64,000 bases of DNA from Archivesica marissinica (lineage: Eukaryota; Mollusca; Bivalvia; Venerida; Vesicomyidae), in assembly GCA_014843695.1 (NCBI GenBank), contig CM026398.1:48821579-48885578 (forward strand), in the 5' to 3' direction. The position numbers and the translations under genes were made by a program. The notes below the pieces were generated by a model. That model was not told where the DNA came from. It was given only the letters and a program-made list of their open reading frames with translations, and made no database searches. Shown here piece by piece: positions 48,032 through 59,081 of the stretch. Positions within the stretch are counted from its first letter, which is position 1, and the number at the start of each line of letters is the position of its first letter.

Positions 48032-49031
48032 NNNNNNNNNNNNNNNNNNNNNNNNNNNNNNNNNNNNNNNNNNNNNNNNNNNNNNNNNNNNNNNNNNNNN
48101 NNNNNNNNNNNNNNNNNNNNNNNNNNNNNNNNNNNNNNNNNNNNNNNNNNNNNNNNNNNNNNNNNNNNNNNNNNNNNNNNNNNNNNNNNNNNNNNNNNNN
48201 NNNNNNNNNNNNNNNNNNNNNNNNNNNNNNNNNNNNNNNNNNNNNNNNNNNNNNNNNNNNNNNNNNNNNNNNNNNNNNNNNNNNNNNNNNNNNNNNNNNN
48301 NNNNNNNNNNNNNNNNNNNNNNNNNNNNNNNNNNNNNNNNNNNNNNNNNNNNNNNNNNNNNNNNNNNNNNNNNNNNNNNNNNNNNNNNNNNNNNNNNNNN
48401 NNNNNNNNNNNNNNNNNNNNNNNNNNNNNNNNNNNNNNNNNNNNNNNNNNNNNNNNNNNNNNNNNNNNNNNNNNNNNNNNNNNNNNNNNNNNNNNNNNNN
48501 NNNNNNNNNNNNNNNNNNNNNNNNNNNNNNNNNNNNNNNNNNNNNNNNNNNNNNNNNNNNNNNNNNNNNNNNNNNNNNNNNNNNNNNNNNNNNNNNNNNN
48601 NNNNNNNNNNNNNNNNNNNNNNNNNNNNNNNNNNNNNNNNNNNNNNNNNNNNNNNNNNNNNNNNNNNNNNNNNNNNNNNNNNNNNNNNNNNNNNNNNNNN
48701 NNNNNNNNNNNNNNNNNNNNNNNNNNNNNNNNNNNNNNNNNNNNNNNNNNNNNNNNNNNNNNNNNNNNNNNNNNNNNNNNNNNNNNNNNNNNNNNNNNNN
48801 NNNNNNNNNNNNNNNNNNNNNNNNNNNNNNNNNNNNNNNNNNNNNNNNNNNNNNNNNNNNNNNNNNNNNNNNNNNNNNNNNNNNNNNNNNNNNNNNNNNN
48901 NNNNNNNNNNNNNNNNNNNNNNNNNNNNNNNNNNNNNNNNNNNNNNNNNNNNNNNNNNNNNNNNNNNNNNNNNNNNNNNNNNNNNNNNNNNNNNNNNNNN
49001 NNNNNNNNNNNNNNNNNNNNNNNNNNNNNNN
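48032..49031. other. Assembly gap, exactly 1000 N
   Basis: A run of N with a round length, which usually denotes a gap of unknown size. Any reading frame crossing it is meaningless. Confidence 0.99.
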
Positions 49032-50596
49032 GTATCGGTGGGGCATTAGCTCACACAGTCCAACATACCGTGCAGGATTCTCCTGGGATTGGTGGTTCCA
49101 TAGCTCACACAGTCCAACATACTGTGCAGGATTCTCCTGGTATTGGTGGTTTATTAGCTCACACAGTCCAACATACCCTGCAGGATTCTCCTGGTATTTG
49201 TGGTTCATTAGCTCTCACAGTCCAACATACCGTGCAGGATTCTCCTGGTATTGGTGGTGCATTAGCTCACACAGTCCAACATACCGTGCAGGATTCTCCT
49301 GGTATTGGTGGTGCATTAGCTCACACAGTCCAACATACCATGCAGGATTCTCCTGGGATTGGTGGTGTATTAGCTCACACAGTCCAACATACCATGCAGG
49401 ATTCTCCTGGTATCGGTGGGGCATTAGCTCACACAGTCCAACATACCGTGCAGGATTCTCCTGGTATTGGTGGTGCATTAGCTCACACAGTCCAACATAC
49501 CCTGCAGGATTCTCCTGGGATTTGTGGTGTATTAGCTCACACAGTCCAACATACCGTGCAGGATTCTCCTGGGATTGGTGGTGTATTAGCTCACACAGTC
49601 CAACATACCCTGCAGGATTCTCCTGGTATTGGTGGTTCCATAGCTCACACAGTCCAACATACCGTGCAGGATTCTCCTGGGATTGGTGGTGCATTAGCTC
49701 ACACAGTCCAACATACCGTGCAGGATTCTCCTGGTATCGGTGGGGCATTAGCTCACACAGTCCAACATACCCTGCAGGATTCTCCTGGGATTGGTGGTGC
49801 ATTAGCTCACACAGTCCAACATACCATGCAGGATTCTCCTGAGATTGGTGGTTCCATAGCTCACACAGTCCAACATACCCTGCAGGATTCTCCTGGTATC
49901 GGTGGGGCATTAGCTCACACAGTCCAACATACCGTGCAGGATTCTCCTGGGATTGGTGGTTCCATAGCTCACACAGTCCAACATACCCTGCAGGATTCTC
50001 CTGGTATTGGTGGTGCATTAGCTCACACAGTCCAACATACCGTGCAGGATTCTCCTGGGATTGGTGGTTCCATAGCTCACACAGTCCAACATACCGTGCA
50101 GGATTCTCCTGGTATTGGTGGTGCATTAGCTCACACAGTCCAACATACCGTGCAGGATTCTCCTGGGATTGGTGGTGTATTAGCTCACACAGTCCAACAT
50201 ACCATGCAGGATTCTCCTGGTATCGGTGGGGCATTAGCTCACACAGTCCAACATACCGTGCAGGATTCTCCTGGTATTGGTGGTGCATTAGCTCACACAG
50301 TCCAACATACCCTGCAGGATTCTCCTGGGATTTGTGGTGTATTAGTTCACACAGTCCAACATACCGTGCTGGATTCTCCTGGGATTGATGGTGCATTAGC
50401 TCACACAGTCCAACATACCCTGCAGGATTCTCCTGGGATTGGTGGTGTATTAGCTCACACAGTCCAACATATCCTGCAGGATTCTCCTGGGATTGGTGGT
50501 GTATTAGCTCACACAGTCCAACATACCCTGCAGGATTCTCCTGGGATTGGTGGTGTATTAGCTGCACAGCATGTCCTGTGGGATTCTCCGGGTCCC
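49032..50596. repeat. 54-bp minisatellite, right block (near-copy of left)
   Basis: Same 54-bp unit as 44014-47870. At a constant offset of 2729 bp it reproduces 46303-47867 almost exactly, including rare variants such as 'ctcctgagattgg', 'gggatttgtgg', 'gtgctggattc' and 'gggattgatgg'. Clear differences are confined to the first few hundred bases after the gap. Confidence 0.96.
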
Positions 50597-51772
50597 CTAT
50601 TATTTTATCATTTTGGCCTATTGGACCCTCCCCCTATTATTTTATCACTTTGGCCTATTGGACCCTCCCCCTATTATTTTATCACTTTGGCCTATTGGAC
50701 CCTCCCCCTATTATTTTGGCCTATTGGACCCTCCCCCTATTATTTTATTACTTTGGCCTATTCGACCCTCCCCCTATTATTTTATCACTTTGGCCTATGA
50801 CCCTCCCCCTATTTTTTATCACTTTGGCCTATTCGACCCTCCCCCTATTATTTTATCATTTTGGCCTATTGGACCCTCCCCTATTATTTTATCATTTTGG
50901 CCTATTGGACCCTCCCCCTATTATTTTATCATTCTGGCCTATTGGACCCTCCCCCTATTATTTTATTCTTTGCCTATTGGACCCTCCCCCTATTATTTTA
51001 TCATTTTGGCCTATTGGACCTCCCCCTATTATTTTATTACTTTGGCCTATTGGACCCTCCCCCTATTATTTTTTACTTTTGCCTATTGGACCCTCCCCCT
51101 ATTATTTTATCACTTTGGCCTATTGGACCCTCCCCCTATTATTTTATTACTTTGCCTATTGGACCTCCCCCTATATTTTATCAGTTTGGCCTATTGGACC
51201 CTCCCCCTATTATTTTAATCACTTTGGCCTATTGGACCTTCCCCCTATTATTTTTATTTGGCCTATTGGACCCTCCCCTATTATTTTATTATTTGGCCTA
51301 TTGGACCTTCCCCCTATTATTTACATTTTGGACCCCTCCCCCTATTATTTTATTACTTTGGCCTATTGGACCCTCCCCCTATTATTTTATCACTTTGGCC
51401 TATTGGACCCTCCCCCTATTATTTTATCACTTTGGCCTATTGGACCCTCCCCCTATTATTTTGGCCTATTGGACCCTCCCCCTATTATTTTATCACTTTG
51501 GCCTATTGGACCCTCCCCCTATTATTTTATTACTTTGGCCTATTGGACCCTCCCCCTATTATTTTATTCTTTGGCCTATTGGACCCTCCCCCTATTATTT
51601 TATTACTTTGGCCTATTGGACCCCCCCCTATTATTTTATTACTTTGGCCTATTGGACCCTCCCCCTATTATTTTTTTACTTTGCCTATTGGCCCCCCCCC
51701 CTATTATTTTATTACTTTGGCCTAATGGACCCCCCCCCAATTATTTTATTACTTTGGCCTATTGGACCCACC
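50597..51772. repeat. 37-bp minisatellite, about 32 copies
   Basis: Unit 'ggcctattggaccctccccc' plus 'tattattttatcacttt', with many one-base indels in C- and T-runs, a few shortened units ('tattttggcctattgg') and C-run growth near 51620-51735. The indel pattern looks like slippage, sequencing error, or both. Confidence 0.96.
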
Positions 51773-51920
51773 TTTGAGAGAAGACAAAGAAACATATCTA
51801 ATAAAGCATGACAAGTGAACAATGTCATGAATTGTGTATGCTATTATCTGGTCCATCAGTTCCTGTTAAACATAAACAGGCTGATAAACCCTTCAATTTG
51901 AAATATTGATTTATCCTTCA

Positions 51921-52164
51921 TTAACCCATTCAACACCAAGTAACTGACATGGACTGGTCCATGATATTCATAAACCAATACATGAATCAGAAAATCACAT
52001 TTGGACAAGTTCATTTATCAAAATGGGTAATTTTTTTTATAAAAATAGTTATATTACTTGAAAAAAGTGCAGATCCTGATGAGACGGCTCGTCACGAGCC
52101 GGCTCATCTGGATCTACACTTTTTTGTAAGCCAATTTAGAGGTCTGTGGTGTTGAAAGGGTTAA
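51921..52164 (+). mobile_element. TTAA-B one-hairpin element (B8)
   Basis: Complete copy bounded by TTAA. Hairpin core 'ggctcgtcacgagccgg'. A T-run near 52030 is expanded. Confidence 0.88.
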
Positions 52165-52651
52165 TTAGCAAACAGTTTGTGCTTTGAACCTGCTTTTCAT
52201 TTTCTCACACAATTATTTCCAAGAATAAAAAAACGAATTTCTAACATTTAACAAGTTCATCAGAATTCAGCACCCACTACTGTATACACAGCATTTACAG
52301 TTATTTTCTAAGGAATGCATTGTGATACTCGATTTTCTGGGACAAAGTTCTAATAGAGTACTGGGAAACGATCGTGGGGTGCCGACAAGTGTGGGTGTGT
52401 AGATTATATTGGCCCCTGGATTAAGATAAATACTGTTTATTGAAGGAACATTTTGCAATGATTTACGTCTAATGGAGACAGGCACTCTATGTTTTGGAAT
52501 CCTCATCATTTTGCTTTTCGATACTCAGACATTGTTCATTGACATCCCTAGATATTTCAATAAATGTGCATGTTCCATGGTATCTACATTTGACAGTAAA
52601 GACGAGTTGTTGTATCGGGTTAAAATGGGTGTAATGATTGGAATGCAGCAA
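52165..52651. other. Single-copy-looking stretch
   Basis: No repeat family seen. Frames on both strands (52267-52509, 52472 onward) lack exon signals, and the plus-strand frame runs into the C-rich array. Confidence 0.4.
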
Positions 52652-53103
52652 GCCCCCAAACCCTCACCCACCAAACCGTCACCCTCCCCACCAAACCGTC
52701 ACCCTCCCCACCAAACCCTCCCCACCAAACCCTCACCCTTCCCACCAAACCCTCACCCTCCCCACCAAACCTTCACCCACCCCAAATCCTCACTCACCCC
52801 TCAAACTCTCACCCCCCCACCCTCACCCACCCTCACCCCCCCCCTCACCCACCCCCAAACCCTCACCCCCCCCAAACCCTCACCCACCCCCAAACCCTCA
52901 CCCACCCCCAAACCCTCACCCACCCCTCAAACCCTCACCCACCCCCAAACCCTCACCCATCCCCCAAACCCTACCAACCCCAAACCCTTACCAACCCCCA
53001 AACCCACCCACCCCCAAACCCTCACCCACCCCCAAACCCTCACCCACCCCAAACCCTCACCCACCCCCAACCCTCCCCATCCCCAAACCCTCAGCCCCCA
53101 CCC
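52652..53103. repeat. C-rich array, about 18-bp unit, G-quadruplex-prone
   Basis: Irregular units of 'ccctcacccacccccaaa', with a left portion 'ccctcccc accaaac'. The minus strand is a series of G3-G5 runs with short spacers. Proline-rich frames on the plus strand are a by-product. Confidence 0.93.
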
Positions 53104-53407
53104 CTCATATTCTCCTCCAACATCCAAATAAAGTTTGCCATACAATGTGGAGCTACTTAACAACCTCTCAGTTATGGCTACCATCTAATTATGAGTGTGG
53201 ACTAGAGGAAACTAACTGAGAAATCTATATTGAATGAACAGCAATTATAGTAATCTAGCTGAGAGACAATCAAATGGCAGGTCAATTTTCCTGGAACAAT
53301 GTGTCAAATTATACATCCAATTTTCCTGGAACAATGTGTGGATTCACCGATGCTGCCTAAAGGTCAACTCCAAATATGGAAACTCGATTTGCATTAATAA
53401 AAATATG

Positions 53408-53624
53408 TCCTTGACCAGTGATTGCCTTGACCAGTGCAGTGATTGCCTTGACCAGTGATTGCCTTGGTGATTGCCTTGACCAGTGATTGCCTTGACCAGT
53501 GCAGTGATTGCCTTGACCAGTGATTGCCTTGACCAGTGATTGCCTAGTGATTGCCTTGACCAGTGATTGCCTTGACCAGTGCAGTGATTGCCTTGACCAG
53601 TGATTGCCTTGACCAGTGATTGTC
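53408..53624. repeat. 16-bp tandem array with short-unit variants
   Basis: 'cagtgattgccttgac' repeated, interspersed with 'cagtg' and 'ttggtgattgcc' inserts. Larger blocks ('ttgaccagtgcagtgattgc') recur about 70-75 bp apart. Confidence 0.93.
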
Positions 53625-53672
53625 TCTGATTGTTCAAGGATACAAATGTCTTAATTAGCATAAATGTCACTG

Positions 53673-54311
53673 CATTGTCATAAATGGTTTAAGCCTGTGT
53701 AATGTCATAAATGGTTTAAGTCATGGTAATGCCATAAATGGTTTAAGCCTATGTAATGTCATAAATGGTTTAAGCCTATGTAATGTCATAAATGGTTTAA
53801 GCCTGTGTTATGTCATAAATGGTTTAAGCCTATGTAATGTCATAAATGGTTTAAGCCTGTGTTATGTCATAAATGGTTTAAGCCTGTGTAATGTCACAAA
53901 TGGTTTAAGCATGTGTAATGTCACAAACGGTTTAAGCCTGTGTAATGTCATAAATGGTTTAAGCCTATGTAATGTCATAAATGGTTTAAGCCTGTGTTAT
54001 GTCATAAATGGTTTAAGCCTGTGTAATGTCACAAACGGTTTAAGCCTGTGTAATGTCATAAATGGTTTAAGCCTGTGTAATGTCATAAATGGTTTAAGCC
54101 TGTGTAATGTCATCAATGGTTTAAGCCTGTGTAATGTCATAAATGGTTTAAGTCATAGTAATGTCATAAATGGTTTAGGCATGTGTAATGTCATAAATGG
54201 TTTAAGCCTGTGTAATGTCATAAATGGTTTAAGTCATGGTAATGTCATAAATGGTTTAAGTCATGGTAATGTCATAAATGGTTTACGCCTGTGTAATGTC
54301 ATAAATGGTTT
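53673..54311. repeat. 27-bp minisatellite, left segment
   Basis: Unit 'gtaatgtcataaatggttta' plus 'agcctgt', about 23 copies. Variants include 'agtcatg', 'gttatg' and 'cacaaacgg'. A SINE-2 insertion at 54312 interrupts it, and the same array resumes at 54489. Confidence 0.95.
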
Positions 54312-54488
54312 TAGTTTATACAAATTTATTTTAGCTCGATTGCGAAACAAGTTATTTCGACTTATATAAATCACTCTCGAGACCTCATTACTGATGGAAT
54401 CCATCGCCACGAGGGAGAGAGAAGAGGCAATGTGGAATTTAAATGCCTTGCCTAAGGGCACAATCGTAACGGCTCCAGTGGGGCTCGA
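54312..54488 (-). mobile_element. SINE-2 inserted in the 27-bp array, head missing
   Basis: Tail, central block ('ttgcctaagggcacaatcg') and start of the box B region are present. The copy ends at 'agtggggctcga'. The array bases 'tcataaatggttt' flank it on both sides (54299-54311, 54489-54501), as expected for a TSD. It is 5'-truncated. Confidence 0.9.
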
Positions 54489-54677
54489 TCATAAATGGTT
54501 TAAGCCTGTGTAATGTCATAAATGGTTTACGCCTGTGTAATGTCATTAATGGTTTAAGCCTGTGTAATGTCATAAATGGTTTAAGCTTGTGTATTGTCAT
54601 AAATGGTTTAAGCATGTGTAATGTCATAAATGGTTTAAGCCTGTGTAATGTCATAAATGGTTTACGCCTGTGTAATG
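54489..54677. repeat. 27-bp minisatellite, right segment
   Basis: About 7 more copies of the unit at 53673-54311, with 'ttacgcctg' and 'ttaagcttg' variants. Confidence 0.95.
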
Positions 54678-54742
54678 GTGCAAATTATTTATATTGATAT
54701 TGTAGTGACTATTAATTTTGCACTGGCTTAAATAATGTGTCA

Positions 54743-55149
54743 TAGTCACTACAACCAATCAATAATAATTAAACAACACTAAATCAATAGTCACTACAAC
54801 CAATCAATGATAATTAAACAACACTAAATCAATAGTCACTACAACCAATCAATAATAATTAAACAACACTAAATCAATAGTCACTACAACCAATCAATGA
54901 TAATTAAACAACACTAAATCAATAGTCACTACAACCAATCAATAATAATTAAACAACACTAAATCAATAGTCACTACAACCAATCAATGATAATTAAACA
55001 ACACTAAATCAATAGTCACTACAACCAATCAATAATAATTAAACAACACTAAATCAATAGTCACTACAACCAATCAATGATAATTAAACAACACTAAATC
55101 AATAGTCACTACAACCAATCAATAATAATTAAACAACACTAAATCAATA
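54743..55149. repeat. 45-bp array, 9 copies, alternating as a 90-bp dimer
   Basis: Unit 'tagtcactacaaccaatcaa' plus 'taataattaaacaacactaa' 'atcaa'. Copies alternate strictly between 'caataataat' and 'caatgataat', so the true recent unit is 90 bp. Confidence 0.95.
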
Positions 55150-55507
55150 TTCAAAAACAACATAAAAATCTTCATGTTGATCATTGCATAATTATGTTCA
55201 TTCAATGTTAAATGTAAAATATTAGTTTTATTATATTAATTTCCATATCTACATTTGAATCTGATAATTATATATTTGCGCCTACTATCAATTGTTGTGA
55301 CTCACATGTCTCCAAAGGCTGTTGATTCTATAGAGGCCATCTATAGTTCAAAAAGCCATTGTACAGTTTCTGTTGATGTAATGTAGTTTCCAGCAAGAAC
55401 ACTAATAGGTTCCCAGCTAATACTGTTAAAGCCTACAACATGATGCAATTAGGTTTTCAGGCCTATGCTATGCCATTATAAGATCATAAATAAACCACGG
55501 CGGCAGC
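55150..55507. other. AT-rich stretch, no gene seen
   Basis: No repeat family or exon recognised. Confidence 0.4.
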
Positions 55508-55800
55508 CAGGTTCAAGCTAGACCCAAATTGTTGTGAGAAGTGAGAACGCGCGATGTGTCATCTAATGGTATCATTTAATAAATTTCAACATAATAGGGT
55601 CAAAATACACAATATGACCATTAAATACAATATTTGAATAGAAGGAGTGTTTTACAATGCCCAGTGTATCTTACTGGACAATATTTTGTAATATTTTTAA
55701 AAAAATTAATATTTTTAGGGAAAAGTGGTGCCCCCAGGGGGCGAAGTCATGGTCCCAAGGGTGACTACTTCGCCCATTTCGCCCTCTAGAATGAGCCCTG
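55508..55800 (-). mobile_element. hAT-like short DNA transposon, second copy
   Basis: Reverse copy of 32528-32821 with nearly the same length (293 bp). The right end 'tctagaatgagccctg' matches. The left end 'caggttcaagctaga' is diverged. Internal 'caaatattgtatttaatgg' (minus strand) is conserved. No TSD recognised. Confidence 0.65.
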
Positions 55801-55830
55801 GGTGGTAGTAGTAGTCCTCTAGGCAAGACA

Positions 55831-55913
55831 CTTTAATCCACATTGCCTCTTCTCTCTCCCTCATGGTGATAGCAGCTAAATTGATTCAGATGGGTCTCGA
55901 AAGTGATTAAATT
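55831..55913 (+). mobile_element. SINE-2 fragment
   Basis: 'cattgcctcttctctctccc', 'catggtgatag' and 'gggtctcgaaagtgatta' are from the SINE-2 body. Both ends are missing. It abuts a SINE-3 in reverse. Confidence 0.6.
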
Positions 55914-56097
55914 TAATTTAACTTTATTTATTTATTTTGCAACAATTATGAAACAAACTTTAACAAATTGTATTAATCAATCTTGTTGGCACGGATTAAC
56001 GTGTATATATTGTCCTTTGTATGGGAGAAAACTAATGTGTACCCGTAGGAAGCCCACCTGTTGTCCGATCTAGCTACCACCCTACCATTGCATGTCA
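55914..56097 (-). mobile_element. SINE-3, diverged, head missing
   Basis: Tail 'actttatttatttattttgc' through 'ttgtattaatcaatcttg', then body 'cccacctgttgtccgatc' and 'ccaccctaccat'. More diverged than the other copies. Confidence 0.72.
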
Positions 56098-56148
56098 CAT
56101 ATCTCTCAGAAAGATGATCGAACCTGGATTGTCAATTATGTTACAATA

Positions 56149-56330
56149 CAGTCAAACATGTTAATGGTCACCTCCATTAAGCAGCCAACCTATATTAAGC
56201 AGCCAGTTTCCAGATTCCCAATATGTTGTTTTATTATACATTTGATGTCTATTAAGCAGCCACCTGTGCTATATTTCTGTATATATTTTCTGTGATTCCC
56301 TTGGCTGGCTGCTTAACACAGGTTTGACTG
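56149..56330. mobile_element. Mariner-like MITE with TA target duplication
   Basis: Left end 'cagtcaaacatgttaa' and right end 'ttaacacaggtttgactg' are imperfect inverted repeats bounded by TA (56147-56148, 56331-56332). The interior repeats 'attaagcagcca'. Short TA-flanked elements of this kind are characteristic of the Tc1/mariner group; assignment is by end structure. Confidence 0.72.
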
Positions 56331-56434
56331 TATAGAGGATCTATGAAGTAGCTAAGATACAACAGAATATCATACAATATATCTCTCAGCGTGCAGCACA
56401 TTCTAGCATAATAAGTAAGTGCATACATTCGGCT

Positions 56435-56695
56435 TTAACCCATTCAACACCAAGTAAATGACGTAGACTGGCCCATGATATTGTTAGACCAATAAATTAA
56501 TAAGAATTTGGACCAGTTCATTTATCAAAATGAGTACGGTAATTTTGTCTAAAAATACTATTAAAATAGTAATATTACTGGTAAAATGTACAGATCCTGA
56601 TGAGACGGCTGATGAGCCGGCTCATCATGAGCCAGCTCATCTGGATCTATTCTTTTTGTAAGCCTATTTAGAGGTCTGTAGTGTTGAATGGTTAA
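56435..56695 (+). mobile_element. TTAA-B element (B9), left of a head-to-head pair
   Basis: TTAA 'cccattcaacaccaag' to 'tagtgttgaatgg' TTAA. The hairpin core is enlarged: 'gctgatgagccggctc' and 'atcatgagccagctc' give an extra arm segment. There is also a local 'aaaatactattaaaatagta' palindrome. Confidence 0.86.
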
Positions 56696-56932
56696 CCCTT
56701 TCCACACCACAGACCTCTAAATAGGCTTACAAAAAGTGTAGATCCAGATGAGCCGGCTCATGACGAGCCGTCTCATCAGGATCTGCACTTTTTGCCAGTG
56801 ATATGAATATTTTTAGACATAATTACCCATTTTGATAAATGAACTTGTCCAAATGTGATTTTCTGATTCATTTATTGGTTTATGAATATCATGGACCAGT
56901 CCATGTGAGTTACTTGGTGTTGAATGGGTTAA
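56692..56932 (-). mobile_element. TTAA-B element (B10), right of a head-to-head pair
   Basis: Complete reverse copy. It shares the single TTAA at 56692-56695 with B9, so one element inserted into the TTAA of the other. Ends 'ggtgttgaatggg' TTAA. Confidence 0.88.
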
Positions 56933-57477
56933 TGAGCAGACTAGGTGGGTTCTCTCTCTATAGGGCTAATTAATGCTGTAAGTTTGCTAATTTCCTGCAG
57001 AATTTGATACACCTAGATAAATTTACTTGACACACATTCCACATATTACTACAATCTATTAATGATATAAAGTACTGTATACAGAATTTGAGATGATAAT
57101 GATATTGATTACACTGGCATGATGGTAGCGTATTATCCCACCATTGTACTGTCGTTGAATAATAATCGTACCTACTTCAAACACAGTACCCTAGTTCCAT
57201 TCAGTTGTGCACTTAACGGCACGATCTGTATCAACACAAACCGTATCGATTCATTCATAATCTAATTCTACCGACATACCTTCCAACGCAGATATAAACA
57301 ATTCTTACAAACCATGTTTGTTTTTGTTTCATATCGTATTTAACAAGAACTGTACAGAACCATGAATGTAACGATACTTGGAGACTAGCTTACTGCACAG
57401 AATGGTATAAATCAGGTTGCAGAATCAGAAATACTTATGTGATCTTAGATTTCGTCTCGGCAAATATTGACAATCTT
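56933..57477. other. AT-rich stretch, no gene seen
   Basis: No exon or repeat family recognised. Confidence 0.4.
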
Positions 57478-57631
57478 TGCATGAATTGAATGTATAATAA
57501 AAATCATATATGGATGTTAAATCAGATGAATTAATTTATGCAGTGTTACTGTATTTGCATTAATTGAATGTATAATTAAAATCATATATGGATGTTAAAT
57601 CAGATGAATTAATTTATGCAGTGTTACTGTA
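57478..57631. repeat. 78-bp tandem duplication, two copies
   Basis: 'ttgaatgtataataaaaatc' ... 'atgttaaatcagatgaatta' ... 'atgcagtgttactgta' occurs twice, offset 78 bp, with few differences. The duplication is recent. Confidence 0.93.
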
Positions 57632-58094
57632 GTTGTGATTATATGATAACAGTGATCAGTTATTGAAGATGACTGGAATCATATGAATGGAATTGTTGCT
57701 TGCAGCGAACTTTTGGAAATAAGCAATATTATTATGGTTTAAACTCCATGTGTGTGAAGATTCGTTGCATGATTGAGAGTAATGTTGCTGTTAAACTCGG
57801 TGAATTTCGATCTGGGATAATATTATAATTGTTTAGTTTAATGACTGTTCTAGGAATATATGGAGATAGTGAACTCACGTAGGTGTTGGAATTGGAGTTA
57901 AAGGAAATTATAGTGTCTGTAAATTGTTTTTAATCATTTAAAGGCGAATAGGTGAGGTCTTAAAATGCTGCATTTCTTTGCATCATGTTTTAATAACTCT
58001 ATAAATCTTAACTATATTTTAGCAAAACAATCCTCGTTCTTGTATTTAGACACGGTTTGATTGAAGAACGATTTCCAGGGACTTAGTTCCGATA
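57632..58094. other. AT-rich stretch, no gene seen
   Basis: No exon or repeat family recognised. Confidence 0.4.
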
Positions 58095-58105
58095 TATATT
58101 ATGTG

Positions 58106-58398
58106 TGTGTGTGTTTTACGTTTATTTATCGTCGCTACCAGTTGCCAATATGAGCGACGCCTCCTAAAGAGATTAGTCGTTTTAGATTTTGGAGGATAGT
58201 GCATGATACAGACAGAGACCCATTCCAGAATCTCCTTTGGTTCTTTTACGTGCACGGTGTAAAGCACCGACACGAGACCTCTGGTTTAACGTCCCATCTG
58301 AAAGACTGTTAATTTTATTAGGGTCATACGGGGGATCGAACCTGCGATCCCTGGATTACCAGTCCAGCGTGTGACCACTGGACTACAGATCCGTCTGT
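58106..58398 (-). mobile_element. SINE-1, full length, with TSD
   Basis: Reverse complete copy: tail 'gtgttttacgtttatttatc', body, and head with 'gattaccagtccagcg'. The 11-bp direct repeat 'tatattatgtg' lies at 58095-58105 and 58399-58409. Confidence 0.92.
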
Positions 58399-58409
58399 TA
58401 TATTATGTG

Positions 58410-58749
58410 CAGCTTATTCTTATAATGTGTTGTATCCATTCAGTGTTGCACGTCAGGCATAACTCTGTCACAATGAGAAACGATTCTAAGTCAACCGTGT
58501 CATAGCAGGAACAAGATTCTGGTCGACAATAATCTACTTTTCATGTTGTCACATTCAATATAGCAGTAAATGATTTTACAAGAACTTGGAATAGTCAGGC
58601 TTGGTTGACTTCTTATAATAACTTCATACACTTGCCATGATTATAATCATATCACGACCTGGCAATATAATTACACTTAATAACTGCACTGCAACGATTC
58701 CCTCAGCTGCTTGGATCAATGCATTGCTTAAATTATATTTTAATTAGAT
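58410..58749. other. AT-rich stretch, no gene seen
   Basis: No exon or repeat family recognised. Confidence 0.4.
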
Positions 58750-59026
58750 GTTTATTCTGACTCGTGAAATTAAATAGTTAGTCTGACACATGAAATTCAC
58801 TGTATATTCTGACTTGTGAAATTCACTGTTTATTTTGACTTGTGAAATTCACTGTTTATTTTGACTTGTGAAATTCACTGTTTATTTTGACTTGTGAAAT
58901 TAACTGTTTTTTCTGACTGGTGAAATTAACTGTTTATTCTGACTGGTGAAATTAACTGTGTATTCTGACTGGTGAAATTAACTGTGTATTCTGACTGGTG
59001 AAATTAACTGTGTATTCTGACTGGTG
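58750..59026. repeat. 27-bp minisatellite, about 10 copies
   Basis: Unit 'tgtgaaattcactgtttatt' plus 'ttgactt', drifting rightward to 'ggtgaaattaactgtgtatt'. Unrelated to the 27-bp array at 53673. Confidence 0.94.
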
Positions 59027-59081
59027 ATTGATTTGGCATCCATGAATGTTCAAGAATAATTGGAGAGTATTCAGTGTGAAT

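Noticed and set aside
44937..50800. Very long open frames (up to 1370 codons) across the 54-bp array and gap
   Set aside because: They are made of 18-residue tandem repeats from a 54-bp unit plus translated N, open on both strands, with no start context or splice signals.
52652..53103. Interstitial telomere-like repeat
   Set aside because: The unit is CCCTCACCCACCCCCAAA-like and not the animal telomeric CCCTAA; only one or two CCCTAC-like pieces occur.
52472..53219. Proline-rich 193-219-codon frames
   Set aside because: They are the C-rich array read in two frames. Composition follows the DNA repeat.
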